Shown: positions 25,312 to 33,988 of the stretch, piece after piece | Layout of the letters: the number at the start of each line of letters is the position of its first letter | How positions within the stretch are numbered: the stretch's first letter is position 1 | Program-made: the position numbers and the translations under genes | The notes under the pieces: generated by a model | What the model was told of the DNA's origin: nothing | Databases searched by the model: none | What the model saw: only the letters and a program-made list of their open reading frames with translations | Assembly (NCBI GenBank): GCA_027618835.1 | Contig: JAQCHZ010000021.1 | Location: forward strand, 1-42,962 | DNA from: Chloroflexota bacterium | GTDB taxonomy: Bacteria > Chloroflexota > Dehalococcoidia > Lucifugimonadales > Lucifugimonadaceae | Reading direction: 5' to 3' | Length of the DNA: 42,962 nucleotides

Positions 25312-26343
25312 ATGAAGGTTCTAATAACGGGAATTACGGGTCGAGTCGGTGCAAACATTGCCCAAAACTTTCTCGACCGCGGGCACGATGTTCGAGGATT
25401 CGTATGGCCGGGCGACCGACAGGCAGAAAAGATGAAAGCTGTCGGTGCGGAGATCGTTGAAGGCGATCTGGCGAGCTCGGCTGACGTGAACGCTGCTGTC
25501 GATGGTCGGGAAGTAATTCTTCACCTTGGTGCAGCGTTTCAGGCAGGTGGTCCTTTTACTCCCGAGCAGTATTTCGATACGAACGTGAAGGGTACATTCA
25601 ATGTTCTGGAAGCGTCGAAAAATCTTGGCAACCAGCTGAAGCACGTGCTTATCACAAGCACCGATGCCACGATGTTTAAGTACCCGGAAGGCGGAATCGT
25701 AAAGCCGATTGCCGAGGACTCGTTGCCGCTATCGACTACCGATTGGTACGGCTATTCAAAGGTGCTTTGCGAGAGTCTGCTGAATCGATATCGAGCGCAG
25801 GACGATCTTAGCGGAACGATAATTCGTTTCGCCAACGTCTGGGGAGCTGGCGAAATATTGAACTTTGGCCAGTTCCATCTGAGTCATTTCTTGAAGCAGT
25901 TCGAAGGCCGAACCGACGATGCAGGAAAGGCGACCTACGAAGTTCTTCAATCTGAAAATGCCAAGAGCGATGGTGGTCCGAGACTGATCGTTGCACGTGA
26001 TGTGAACGGTCGACCGTGGAAGAAGCACCAAGTTGAAGTTCGTGATCTTGTTCATGCCTACGATCAGGCGGTTGGTAATCCGGCGACGTTCGGCAACGTG
26101 TATCAGCTTGGATCTAAAGAACCGTTCACGTGGGACGTTCTGATTCCTTACATCTCAGAGAAGACGGGAATTCCGTATTCAACGGTTGATTTGGCGACGA
26201 ATCCGACGTTCTACGAATACGATCTGTCGGCTGCGAAGAATGACTTTGGGTACGCTCCAACGCTGACGTTGACAGACATGGTTGACGAGGCGATTCGCTA
26301 CAACACTGAAGGTGGCGGCGGAATTATTCCGACGAGCGTTTAG
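25312..26343 (+). CDS. NAD-dependent epimerase/dehydratase (extended SDR)
   Basis: A 343-residue extended short-chain dehydrogenase. The cofactor loop is GITGRVGANIAQ (TGxxGxxG type), then GDLAS, LHLGAAFQ, TSTDATMF with the catalytic Ser/Thr, and Y-G-Y-S-K (YxxxK) at about residue 148. Likely converts a sugar, sugar acid or nucleotide-sugar. It follows the two enolase-superfamily genes on the same strand with a 32-base gap (AGGAA upstream of the ATG), so it probably belongs to the same pathway. It ends 15 bases before the convergent B-box gene. Confidence 0.87.
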   Translation: MKVLITGITGRVGANIAQNFLDRGHDVRGFVWPGDRQAEKMKAVGAEIVEGDLASSADVNAAVDGREVILHLGAAFQAGGPFTPEQYFDTNVKGTFNVLEASKNLGNQLKHVLITSTDATMFKYPEGGIVKPIAEDSLPLSTTDWYGYSKVLCESLLNRYRAQDDLSGTIIRFANVWGAGEILNFGQFHLSHFLKQFEGRTDDAGKATYEVLQSENAKSDGGPRLIVARDVNGRPWKKHQVEVRDLVHAYDQAVGNPATFGNVYQLGSKEPFTWDVLIPYISEKTGIPYSTVDLATNPTFYEYDLSAAKNDFGYAPTLTLTDMVDEAIRYNTEGGGGIIPTSV

Positions 26344-26358
26344 AATCGGGTTTGGTCG

Positions 26359-26901
26359 CTACGGCCTGACGCGGTTCATAGCGACGTAGATGCCTACGCC
26401 CAAGCCTATATAGGCGACGATGTTGCGGAACACTCCGTTCCACACGCCTAGCATCTCTGATCCGACGGTAAAGCCGACCATCCAGATCAGCAGCATGGTC
26501 ACAGCGGCGACGATTCGTAATCGAGCGTCGAGTTTGTTTTTTCCTACTCGTCTGACGAAATCGCCAACGGGCGCACCGGAGAGTGCGATGATGAACGACG
26601 CGGCGACGTTGCCGATCATGAAGCCGAGCGGTAGCACCCAAAGTACCCAAACGACGACTGCGTATGCGACACCGAAACCGATCGCTGCAACCAGCGAAAG
26701 AACGATTGTTGAAGCAAACTCCGTAGGAGTCGATCGAAAGATCGGTGCTTGTCCGATGTTGGCGCAATCAGGACAACGGGCGCCTACAGGCGACTGCACC
26801 ATGCACTGAGGACAGATGAGATCGCCGCACCGGCTGCAACCGAGGTTGGAAGCAGTGTCGGGGTGGCGTAGGCAGGTGCTATCGAAGGTGTCGTTTGTCA
26901 T
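26359..26901 (-). CDS. B-box zinc-finger-like membrane protein
   Basis: A 180-residue protein. Residues about 10-46 contain a zinc-binding series TCLRHPDTASNLGCSRCG-DLICPQCMVQSPVGARCPDC (Cys/His ligands of the B-box/rhomboid-associated type). After a short linker there are three to four hydrophobic segments (about 63-90, 92-106, 128-149, 155-174) typical of membrane spans. Rhomboid proteases in some bacteria carry such an N-terminus, but no rhomboid catalytic motif is seen here. Function unknown. Confidence 0.7.
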   Translation of the reverse strand: MTNDTFDSTCLRHPDTASNLGCSRCGDLICPQCMVQSPVGARCPDCANIGQAPIFRSTPTEFASTIVLSLVAAIGFGVAYAVVVWVLWVLPLGFMIGNVAASFIIALSGAPVGDFVRRVGKNKLDARLRIVAAVTMLLIWMVGFTVGSEMLGVWNGVFRNIVAYIGLGVGIYVAMNRVRP

Positions 26902-26970
26902 AGGCGGTACAGGATACCCAAAAAATGTGGTGATTTATTGTGAGACATCAGCGGGTATTTTGGTGAATTG

Positions 26971-27639
26971 CTACTGTCCGACCCACTCGGAACGGTTCTT
27001 GATGTCTCGGTCGAAGACTAAGCGATTCCAAAGAAGCGTTGCCGAAATCGTTCCATCAGCACCACGCAAAGAGTTGGATGTCATCCGCTTCAATAAAGTC
27101 ACAATGATTAGCGCTATCGAGAACCAGATGATTTCGTTGGGAAGGCCTAAGAGTAGAACCCACACTGGAACAGCTAATGTCGCAATTAGCCACCAAACTG
27201 CGGAATCCTTCCAAGGGCTCACCAGAACTGCCAACGCGGGTAGCGCTGGATATGCGAACGCCAGTGGCAAGCTGAGTACGATAATCGCCCCTTCAGTTGT
27301 CGCAATTCCACGTCCTCCACGGAATTTGAGGAAGACAGACCAATCGTGACCTATCACGCTCGCTATGCCGACAGCCACCTGAATGCCTAACCCGAGTCCA
27401 AGAACAGTATCTGAGGCGATGAAAACTGGAATCGAGCCTTTTATGAACACATCGATGATGACTACGAACCCGGCCCAGCGTGAACCAAGTTGAGAGTATG
27501 CGTTCGACGCTCCGATATTTTTCGATCCGACTTCAGTAAGGTCGGCATCACCGATGTATTTTCCGACTAGATAAGCCGTCGGAATAGACCCGATGAGATA
27601 GGCGATAACTACGGCTGCTGCTGCATCGATGCTGGGCAT
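26971..27639 (-). CDS. plsY: Glycerol-3-phosphate acyltransferase PlsY
   Basis: A 222-residue integral membrane enzyme that acylates glycerol-3-phosphate with acyl-phosphate, the first step of phospholipid synthesis. All three family motifs are present: GSIPTAYLVGK (about 17-27), GSKNIGASNAYSQLG (about 38-52) and GHDWSVFLKFRGGRGIATTEG (about 97-117). About six membrane spans. It follows the PHP gene by 5 bases and is co-transcribed with it. Confidence 0.95.
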   Translation of the reverse strand: MPSIDAAAAVVIAYLIGSIPTAYLVGKYIGDADLTEVGSKNIGASNAYSQLGSRWAGFVVIIDVFIKGSIPVFIASDTVLGLGLGIQVAVGIASVIGHDWSVFLKFRGGRGIATTEGAIIVLSLPLAFAYPALPALAVLVSPWKDSAVWWLIATLAVPVWVLLLGLPNEIIWFSIALIIVTLLKRMTSNSLRGADGTISATLLWNRLVFDRDIKNRSEWVGQ

Positions 27640-27644
27640 TGCGG

Positions 27645-28586
27645 CTACGTCAGTTCCGCGGGAAGGTTGCCAACGTTTGACCCGTGTTTTTGTATTGCCC
27701 GTTCGACTAATTCTTTGACCGTGTTTGGTGGAGGTCCGTTGGTTCCGGGCATTGTTTCGTTCTTGGCCCCGAGAGCGTGGTAGTCAGTACCGCCGGTTGG
27801 CACTAGATCGTACCGGGTTGCAATATCGATGTATGAATCACGACGGTCGTTGTTGTACTTCTCGGCGTAGACCTCAATTCCGACCAGCCCGGCTTCGACT
27901 AATTCATCAACGAGTGGCTTCAGGTTCCGTACGGTGCTGGGATGAGCGATCGACCCTATTCCACCTACGGAGTGGATTAGTTTGAGAGCATCGACTGGGT
28001 GAAGCTTTGGTCGGGTGACCCGAGCTACTCCTTTTTCTCCAAGAAATCGATCGAACGCTTCGGCTACAGTTTCGACGTGACCCGCTTCGACCATGGCTCT
28101 TGCGATGTGGGGTCGCCCAACAGATCCACTCGCCATCTCTACAATTCGTTCCCATGAAACTGGACGTTTTATCTCTTCGAGTTTGTCGACCATCGCCCGG
28201 GCGGCATCGACTCGTTCGGAGCGGAATTGTTCGAGAATTTTCTGTAACTCAGGATGGTCAATATCTATGAAATAACCGAGCAGGTGAATCTCTGAATCTT
28301 CATTCTCGGTACCAAGCTCGATTCCTGGAATTACGGTGAGATTCGAGGAAGCGTTCGCCGCTTCGATAGCCTCTGCGACTCCCTCTGTTGAGTCGTGATC
28401 GGTGATGGCGACAGTTCGAAGGTTTGTTGATGAAATCTGTTCGATGAGCTGTGTCGGCGTCAGCGTTCCATCGGATGCGGTCGTGTGGAGATGAAGATCT
28501 ACTTCGACGGGCCATTCTGGATGAACCGCTGGCATCTTGGAGTCGTAACGGCTTCCCTGAACGTTTTGACCGGTTGAATCGCTCAA
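27645..28586 (-). CDS. PHP domain metal-dependent phosphoesterase
   Basis: A 313-residue polymerase-and-histidinol-phosphatase domain protein, resembling 3',5'-nucleoside bisphosphate phosphatase (RnaAM/YciV). Motifs: VDLHLHTTASDGTLTP, VAITDHDST, IPGIELGTE, SIAHPSTVR and a C-terminal TGGTDYHAL. These give the trinuclear metal site. It starts at TTG within TTGA, overlapping the end of the ymdB-like gene by 4 bases (translational coupling). Possible nucleic-acid-fragment or nucleotide turnover, which fits next to RNase Y and YmdB. Confidence 0.88.
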   Translation of the reverse strand: MSDSTGQNVQGSRYDSKMPAVHPEWPVEVDLHLHTTASDGTLTPTQLIEQISSTNLRTVAITDHDSTEGVAEAIEAANASSNLTVIPGIELGTENEDSEIHLLGYFIDIDHPELQKILEQFRSERVDAARAMVDKLEEIKRPVSWERIVEMASGSVGRPHIARAMVEAGHVETVAEAFDRFLGEKGVARVTRPKLHPVDALKLIHSVGGIGSIAHPSTVRNLKPLVDELVEAGLVGIEVYAEKYNNDRRDSYIDIATRYDLVPTGGTDYHALGAKNETMPGTNGPPPNTVKELVERAIQKHGSNVGNLPAELT

Positions 28587-29362
28587 ACTTCGACTTGCCT
28601 GTCGACTCGTTCTACGGATGTAGCGAGACCTGTCGAATCATCGATATCGATTAATACCGAGTTGAAATTGATCAGGCCGCTTCGGACGGGCTGCATGCGT
28701 TGACGACGGCCTGATAGGAAGCGAGCCAGTGAGCCTTCAACTTCGACGCCGAGTATCGAATCGACTGCTCCAACCATGCCTAGGTCGGTTACGAAACCTG
28801 TGCCATCGGGTAGGACTTTACAGTCGGCGGTTGGAACGTGGGTGTGTGTTCCGACAACCGCTGCTACGCGTCCATCGAGGTGCCATGCTAGGGCTGCTTT
28901 TTCAGATGTAGCTTCGGCGTGGAAGTCGACCACGATCGGCTTGCCTTGTCCGAATCCACCAGCGAGTAGATCGTCGATCACGGCGAACGGTGAGTCGAAC
29001 TCGCCGACCCACACTCGCCCTATCAAGCTAATTACGGCTACAGGGCCTGAATCATCGCTTGCACCGCGGCCTGGGTTGTCGGTGGGGTAGTTGAGTGGGC
29101 GCAGAACAGGCAAGAACGGATCATCGAGGTGGTCGATGAATTCTCGTTTGTCCCAAACGTGGTTGCCGGTTGTAATTACGTCGGCACCGGCTTCGAGCAT
29201 TTCGGTGACAGTTTCTACGGTGAGTCCAATCCCAGCGGCGAGGTTTTCGCCCTGAAGGGTGACAAAGTCTATATTCAGTTCGGATCTCAGATCCTTAAGC
29301 AGGCTCGTAACGGCTTTTCGCCCGCCACTGCCCACAACATCACCGATCATCAATACACGCAT
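28583..29362 (-). CDS. ymdB: YmdB-type metallophosphoesterase (TIGR00282 family)
   Basis: A 259-residue cyclic-nucleotide phosphodiesterase-like protein. Visible motifs: MRVLMIGDVVGSGGRKAV, FVTLQGENLAAGIGLT, VITTGNHVWDKRE, VDFHAEATSEKAALAWHLDGRVAAVVGTHTHVPTAD and GFVTDLGMVG. In Bacillus ymdB lies next to rny, and the same pair occurs here with rny upstream on the same strand. It likely hydrolyses 2',3'-cyclic nucleotides and affects RNA turnover. Confidence 0.93.
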   Translation of the reverse strand: MRVLMIGDVVGSGGRKAVTSLLKDLRSELNIDFVTLQGENLAAGIGLTVETVTEMLEAGADVITTGNHVWDKREFIDHLDDPFLPVLRPLNYPTDNPGRGASDDSGPVAVISLIGRVWVGEFDSPFAVIDDLLAGGFGQGKPIVVDFHAEATSEKAALAWHLDGRVAAVVGTHTHVPTADCKVLPDGTGFVTDLGMVGAVDSILGVEVEGSLARFLSGRRQRMQPVRSGLINFNSVLIDIDDSTGLATSVERVDRQVEV

Positions 29363-29486
29363 GCGAGTCTTTCTAGTGTTTCGTTCGACCGTTAGCGCTC
29401 ATAACGGTGTCGATCGCTGAACGCACAATCAACAATGCGGGAATGAGTCGTCGAATTCAAGCTGGTGTTGATCGTAGGAGTTCTAA

Positions 29487-29525
29487 ATGGAACGACCCAG
29501 CGACAGTATCGCTGGGTCGTTCCAT
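29487..29525. terminator. 17-bp perfect hairpin between rny and ymdB
   Basis: Bases 29487-29503 and 29509-29525 are exact inverted repeats with a CAGTA loop. On the minus strand, the direction of rny, no U-run follows; on the plus strand there is CTTTT. Likely a transcription end or an mRNA-stabilising stem at the end of rny. Confidence 0.55.
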
Positions 29526-29550
29526 GCTTTTGACGAGTACCAAGGCGCCG

Positions 29551-31080
29551 TTACTGAGCGACTTCGATCGATCGGGACTCCCTGATTACGACTACCTTGA
29601 TTTGACCGGGGTAGGCGAGGGTTTCTTCGATTTTTGCCACGATGTCTCTTGCGAGAGTTGCAGCGGATATGTCATCGACGTTTTCAGGGTCGACGAGAAC
29701 TCGAACTTCACGTCCTGCTTGAATAGCGAAAACACGTTCTACACCGTCGAATCCCTTGGCGACTTCTTCAAGCGCTTCGAGTCTCTTGATGTAGTTTTCG
29801 ACCGTGTCGTGTCTTGCACCAGGTCGAGCTGCACTAATCGCATCGGCAGCGGCAACAAGGAACGATTCGACCGTTGTCATTTCACGATCGTGATGTTCTC
29901 GAATAGCCGTTACTACACGATCTTTTTGACCGTAGCGTTTTGCGATGTCGGCACCGATTTCAGCGTGAGGCCCATCGACTTCATGCGTGAGTGCTTTACC
30001 GATGTCGTGCAAGAATCCTGCCGTCTTGGCGATCTGGGAATCTGCCCCAATCTCAGAAGCTAGAATCCCCGCGACAAGCCCGACTTCAACCGAGTGCTGA
30101 AGCACGTTCTCGCCGTAGCTATATCGATATTTCAGCCGACCCACAAGTTTCACCAGTTCTGGATGCAGACCTTTTACATCGACATCGAAAGTGGCTGATT
30201 GTCCGGCTTTACGAACCGTTTCATCGACTTCCGTACGTGCTTTTTCTACCGACTCTTCGATGCGTGCGGGATGAATCCTGCCGTCTTGAATCAGCTTGTC
30301 GAGAGCTATGCGTGCGACTTCGCGTCGGATAGGGTCGAAACATGAAATCGTGATTGCTTCAGGTACGTCGTCGATGATTAGATCGACTCCGGTAGCTGCT
30401 TCAATGGCTCTGATGTTCCTGCCTTCTCGTCCGATCAGTCGACCTTTCATTTCGTCGTTTGGCAACGAAATGCTGGTTACTGTAGCTTCTGAAACCACTT
30501 CAGCCGCGAGTCGTTGCATGCTCGCTGAGAGAATAACGCGAGCTTTATCGTCAGCTTCGTCCTGTGCCTCTAGTTCGGCATCCCTGTATCGGCGTGCCAG
30601 TTCGAACTGGATATCTTCTTCAGCTTGATCGAGCAGCTGTTGCCTTGCATCGGCTAATGAAAGTCCCGAAACAGTTTCGAGTCTTTCACTGGCTTGAAGT
30701 CTCAAATCTTCGGCCGCCGAGATTTCCACGGCGATCTGATCCTTTTGAGTCTTCAAGCCCGATTCGAGTTCTTTTGTCGAATCGGTCCTGCTTTGTAGAG
30801 TTTCTTCTCGTGCTTCGAGACGACTCTGTTGGCGTTGTATTTCTAACTTCTGCTCGCTGAGCTTTGCTTCTGTATCACTTCGTACTTGAAGCGCTTGCTC
30901 TTTAGCTTCTAGAAGAATCTCCTTACTTCGAGCGTTGGACCTGCGCATTTGCTGCGCCGATGCTTCTTCAACTGCTCGCTGTGATTTTGCCGAAAGGATG
31001 TTGTGAAGTTGGAAGCCTATTCCGCTTCCGATCACAACCATAACTAGGGCTACTAGGACGGCTATGAGGATGGTGTCCAT
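29551..31080 (-). CDS. rny: Ribonuclease Y
   Basis: A 509-residue membrane-anchored endoribonuclease that starts mRNA decay. Order: N-terminal TM (ILIAVLVALVMVVIGSGIGF), long coiled coil (about 30-200, rich in Glu/Gln/Arg), KH domain with MKGRLIGREGRNIRAIEAATGVDLIIDD, HD domain with YSYGENVLQHSVEVGLVAGILA and FLHDIGKALTHEVDGPHAEIGA, and a C-terminal PGQIKVVVIRESRSIEVAQ. ATG 31080 is preferred over the upstream 31212: it has AGGAGG five bases away and begins directly with the TM. Full length and intact. Confidence 0.96.
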   Translation of the reverse strand: MDTILIAVLVALVMVVIGSGIGFQLHNILSAKSQRAVEEASAQQMRRSNARSKEILLEAKEQALQVRSDTEAKLSEQKLEIQRQQSRLEAREETLQSRTDSTKELESGLKTQKDQIAVEISAAEDLRLQASERLETVSGLSLADARQQLLDQAEEDIQFELARRYRDAELEAQDEADDKARVILSASMQRLAAEVVSEATVTSISLPNDEMKGRLIGREGRNIRAIEAATGVDLIIDDVPEAITISCFDPIRREVARIALDKLIQDGRIHPARIEESVEKARTEVDETVRKAGQSATFDVDVKGLHPELVKLVGRLKYRYSYGENVLQHSVEVGLVAGILASEIGADSQIAKTAGFLHDIGKALTHEVDGPHAEIGADIAKRYGQKDRVVTAIREHHDREMTTVESFLVAAADAISAARPGARHDTVENYIKRLEALEEVAKGFDGVERVFAIQAGREVRVLVDPENVDDISAATLARDIVAKIEETLAYPGQIKVVVIRESRSIEVAQ

Positions 31081-31233
31081 CCGTGCCTCCTGTGCCTTTG
31101 AGTATTTAGTTTTTAGTGCGCAAGCCGAGACGAATCGCCTCGCTTCGCGAGTAAATAGTAAGTTCGTATGGAATTTCGTGCAAGGAGTTGAACTCGGAAT
31201 CCGGTTCAGCATTGATGTTGGAGAGCATAAAAA

Positions 31234-31266
31234 AACGCCGCAACCAATGGCTGTGGCGTTTTTTGT
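31234..31266 (-). terminator. rplY: Rho-independent terminator after rplY
   Basis: AACGCC (31234-31239) pairs with GGCGTT (31255-31260), with inner GC..GC pairs around CCAATGG. A-run on one side and T-run on the other give a U-tract in both directions. On the minus strand it ends the rplY transcript 45 bases after the stop. Confidence 0.85.
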
Positions 31267-31314
31267 AATTTCGGTTCGAAGTATTCGAACGTCGATAAAG
31301 AGTGGCTACTCTTC

Positions 31315-31983
31315 TTAGCCGTCTCCTGTTTCTTCTGAGTCTCCGTCGTCAGCGTCTTCGCTGTCTTCGCCTTCAGCAACAGCAGCATCAGCAGCGGCAT
31401 CATCGTCAGCCGATACTCTTGGTGGCTGAATCCATGCGATTCGATCGTCTGCTGGACCAACTAGCGTTACGCCGGCAGGCAACTTGATTTCGCCAGCCAG
31501 AATTGCTGAATCGATTTTCATCAAGCCTGAGCAGTCGACAACGATTTCGTGCGGAACATCGAATGGCTTTGCTCGAACGAGAATTTCGAACGAACCCTGC
31601 GTAACAACACCTGCACCACCGGATGTACCAGGAGCTGCTTCCTGACCCGTCAGCGAGACTGGTACTGGAGTTTGAACTTCCTGCTGGACATCGACTCGTT
31701 GGAAGTCAACGTGCTGAACATCACCGGAAACTGCGTGTCGGGCAATCTCTCGAACGATAGTTATAGTTTCTTTTCCGCCGGAAACCTTAAGGGTTACTGG
31801 TGTAGTTCGGCCTGCGGCTCGTAGAACAGATATAAGCTCTCGGTCGTTTGCTTGAAGCGACTCTGAATCTTCGTTAAGACCGTAGATGTGAACAGGAGTA
31901 ATTCCCTGGCGTCGGAGCGCTCGGTTCTTTTTACCGAGAGCAGTGCGTAAATCTACGCTGAGTGTTATCGAGGCTTCTGCCAT
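31315..31983 (-). CDS. rplY: 50S ribosomal protein L25/general stress protein Ctc
   Basis: A 222-residue 5S-rRNA-binding protein of the long (Ctc) form. The N-terminal L25 domain has VDLRTALGKKNRALRRQGITPVHIYGLN, and the C-terminal beta domain has VVTQGSFEILVRAKPFDVPHEIVVDCSGL and LPAGVTLVGPADDRIAWI. The last 35 residues are an acidic Ala/Asp/Glu tail, common in this family. It is closed by a strong terminator, so it is transcribed separately from rny. Confidence 0.95.
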   Translation of the reverse strand: MAEASITLSVDLRTALGKKNRALRRQGITPVHIYGLNEDSESLQANDRELISVLRAAGRTTPVTLKVSGGKETITIVREIARHAVSGDVQHVDFQRVDVQQEVQTPVPVSLTGQEAAPGTSGGAGVVTQGSFEILVRAKPFDVPHEIVVDCSGLMKIDSAILAGEIKLPAGVTLVGPADDRIAWIQPPRVSADDDAAADAAVAEGEDSEDADDGDSEETGDG

Positions 31984-32316
31984 TGCGAGAATCTCCCATT
32001 TCTAGTCGGGGACCGAAAACCGGTCTTTCCTGTTGTTTGCAGTTCAATAAATAGTGGCATTGAGGCACGAAACCTCGTCTGCACAGCTATTAACCGTACC
32101 ACCAAGTAGTCGATTCGTATTGAGTTCGTGACTACGAATTATTCCTGAGAACGGCGCGTCGCCAAAAGTCGACCGTTTAGGTCAGGAATGTCTTCTCGGT
32201 GATATGATTGAGATGCGCGAGAGTTCGATCTCAATTTGAACTCATGTTGGATGTGGCCTATCACGGCGTACGGGCATTTTGCCTCGTATTCTGTATCGAT
32301 TGCTGGAGACCTAGTC
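31984..32316. promoter_or_regulatory. Divergent intergenic region with two inverted repeats
   Basis: This 333-base gap holds no gene I can support. It carries two inverted repeats with 7-base arms and 13-base spacers: ATTCGTA/TACGAAT (32113-32119/32133-32139) and TTGAGAT/ATCTCAA (32208-32214/32228-32234). TATGAT at 32203-32208 could be a -10 for the Rrf2 gene, placing the second repeat at the transcription start. Size (27 bases) fits dimeric Rrf2 operators; inferred only. Confidence 0.45.
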
Positions 32317-32763
32317 ATGCTTGTACCGATGAAGGTGGATTACGGGGTTCGCACTCTTGTTTACCTCGCTCAACAAGATGGTTCGGTATTCACTTCCACC
32401 TCCGATATCGGTCGTGCTCAGCACATTCCTGAACCTTACTTGTTGAGAATCTGCTCAGAGTTACAAAAATCTGGGTTAATCGAATCTCGCAGAGGTCCCC
32501 AGGGCGGTCATAAGCTCGCAAAGCCCTCCGAAGATATTTCGGTGAGTGACGTTGTGAGCTCGGTTGATTACTCTTTAGCTCCTGTCGACTGTGTCGAAGA
32601 ACCTGATGGCTGTAGGCTCTCTGGGGCTTGTTCGCAGCGCGAGCTCTGGAGTGATGTCGAGACCATGCTGCTAGAGCACTTGAGCAAAGTACGAATCAGT
32701 GAGTTGAAGGACCAGCAGATGGCAATGTCAGCGGCTGGGGCTCCAGTAAAAACGAACTTCTAG
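32317..32763 (+). CDS. Rrf2 family transcriptional regulator, probable Fe-S type
   Basis: A 148-residue regulator with the Rrf2 winged helix MKVDYGVRTLVYLAQQDGS...TSDIGRAQHIPEPYLLRICSELQKSGLIESRRGPQGGHKLA and three cysteines spaced C-x6-C-x5-C (CVEEPDGCRLSGAC), close to the IscR/NsrR cluster arrangement. GGAG lies 8 bases before ATG 32317. It precedes moeB and cysK on the same strand, so it likely controls cysteine/Fe-S sulfur supply, like CymR or IscR. The ligand is inferred from the cysteines. Confidence 0.9.
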   Translation: MLVPMKVDYGVRTLVYLAQQDGSVFTSTSDIGRAQHIPEPYLLRICSELQKSGLIESRRGPQGGHKLAKPSEDISVSDVVSSVDYSLAPVDCVEEPDGCRLSGACSQRELWSDVETMLLEHLSKVRISELKDQQMAMSAAGAPVKTNF

Positions 32764-32989
32764 GTTCTAAGCCGGAAATAGGCTGCATCTAGATCGTTCG
32801 TACTGAATCTAACTTCTCAGTTAGCTGCTTGAACATCCGCATTGGCGCGCCAAATCTTAAATGTGATGCGATTTGCGTCGATCTGCGGAGTAGAATTCAT
32901 AGGCATTGCCCCGATTGATCTCGGTTTACGTGTACGAAAAATGTTTATTTCGGTATCGATCGGAAATAGTAAGAGGGAAATTGAGGGAC

Positions 32990-33847
32990 ATGGTAGAGAC
33001 CAACGGCTTCACGCCACTCACGCCCGGGCAGGTTCAGCGATACAGTCGCCACCTGATCATGGACGGCGTTGGCAGCGTAGGCCAGCGAAAATTGATCGAT
33101 TCGAAGGTGCTTATCGTAGGTGCTGGTGGGCTTGGCTCACCTGTTGCGCTTTACCTTGCACTGGCTGGAGTTGGAACGCTCGGTATCGTAGATTTCGACA
33201 CCGTCGATGTTTCAAACTTGCAGCGCCAAATTTTGCACACAGATGCAGACGTTGGGCGCCCGAAGGTTATTTCGGCTAAAGAGACGATCAACGCACACAA
33301 CCCGGAAACGAACGTAATCCTCCACGAGGAACCGATTAATTCCGACAACGCGATGGACATCATCCCCAACTACGACATCATCGTAAACGGGGCGGATAAC
33401 TTCGCAACTCGATATCTTGTAAACGATGCATCCTTCTTGGCTGGCAAACCGCTTGTTGATGGCGCCATTTTGGTATTCGACGGACAGGCGACGACTTATC
33501 AGCCGGGTAGTGGTTGCTACCGTTGCATGTTCCCCGATCCTCCACCTCCGGGTGAAGTTCCCAACTGTTCAGAAGCCGGCGTAATTGGCGCACTCCCTGG
33601 ACTCGTTGGTTCGATTCAGGCGTTAGAAGTAATCAAGCTCGTTATGGGTGTTGGTGAAACACTTACGGGCCGAATGCTTCTGATCGACGCTTTGACGATG
33701 GACTTCCGTGAGATCAAAATTCGCCAAAACCCAGATTGCAAACTTTGCGGAGCAAACCCGGAAGTCACAGAATTGATCGATTACGAGATTTTCTGCGGAA
33801 TCCTTCCTCCAGTTTCAGTTGAAGAGCAGATGGTGTCGGCCGACTAA
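32990..33847 (+). CDS. moeB: MoeB/ThiF-like sulfur-carrier adenylyltransferase
   Basis: A 285-residue E1-like enzyme that adenylates the C-terminus of a small sulfur-carrier protein. Motifs: RYSRHLIMDGVGSVGQRKL, VLIVGAGGLGSPVALYLALAGVG (ATP loop), DFDTVDVSNLQRQILH, GADNFATRYLVND, zinc pairs CYRC and CKLC, and PNCSEAGVIG with a catalytic-type Cys. The rhodanese domain of longer MoeB/MOCS3 proteins is missing. ATG 32990 fits the domain start. The next gene is cysK, suggesting it supports carrier-protein-dependent cysteine or cofactor synthesis. Confidence 0.9.
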   Translation: MVETNGFTPLTPGQVQRYSRHLIMDGVGSVGQRKLIDSKVLIVGAGGLGSPVALYLALAGVGTLGIVDFDTVDVSNLQRQILHTDADVGRPKVISAKETINAHNPETNVILHEEPINSDNAMDIIPNYDIIVNGADNFATRYLVNDASFLAGKPLVDGAILVFDGQATTYQPGSGCYRCMFPDPPPPGEVPNCSEAGVIGALPGLVGSIQALEVIKLVMGVGETLTGRMLLIDALTMDFREIKIRQNPDCKLCGANPEVTELIDYEIFCGILPPVSVEEQMVSAD

Positions 33848-33887
33848 TTAGTTGGTTCTTCGCCTCTGGTCGGAAGACCACAATCGC

Positions 33888-33936
33888 ACCTATGAGCTGT
33901 GCGTCTCGATTTTCTCGTGACGCACAGCTCATAGGT
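33888..33936. terminator. 18-bp perfect hairpin between moeB and cysK
   Basis: Bases 33888-33905 (starting ACCTATGAGCTG) and 33919-33936 are exact inverted repeats around a 13-base loop. No U-run follows on the plus strand. It separates moeB from cysK and may end or attenuate transcription or bind a regulator. Confidence 0.5.
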
Positions 33937-33988
33937 CGAAACACTTAGAAATTAGTCAATAAATCACTTACTTACGAAAGATATTTTC

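Noticed and set aside
29407-30063. 218-codon plus-strand frame opposite rny
   Set aside because: It lies antisense to clearly conserved RNase Y coding sequence and shows no domain pattern.
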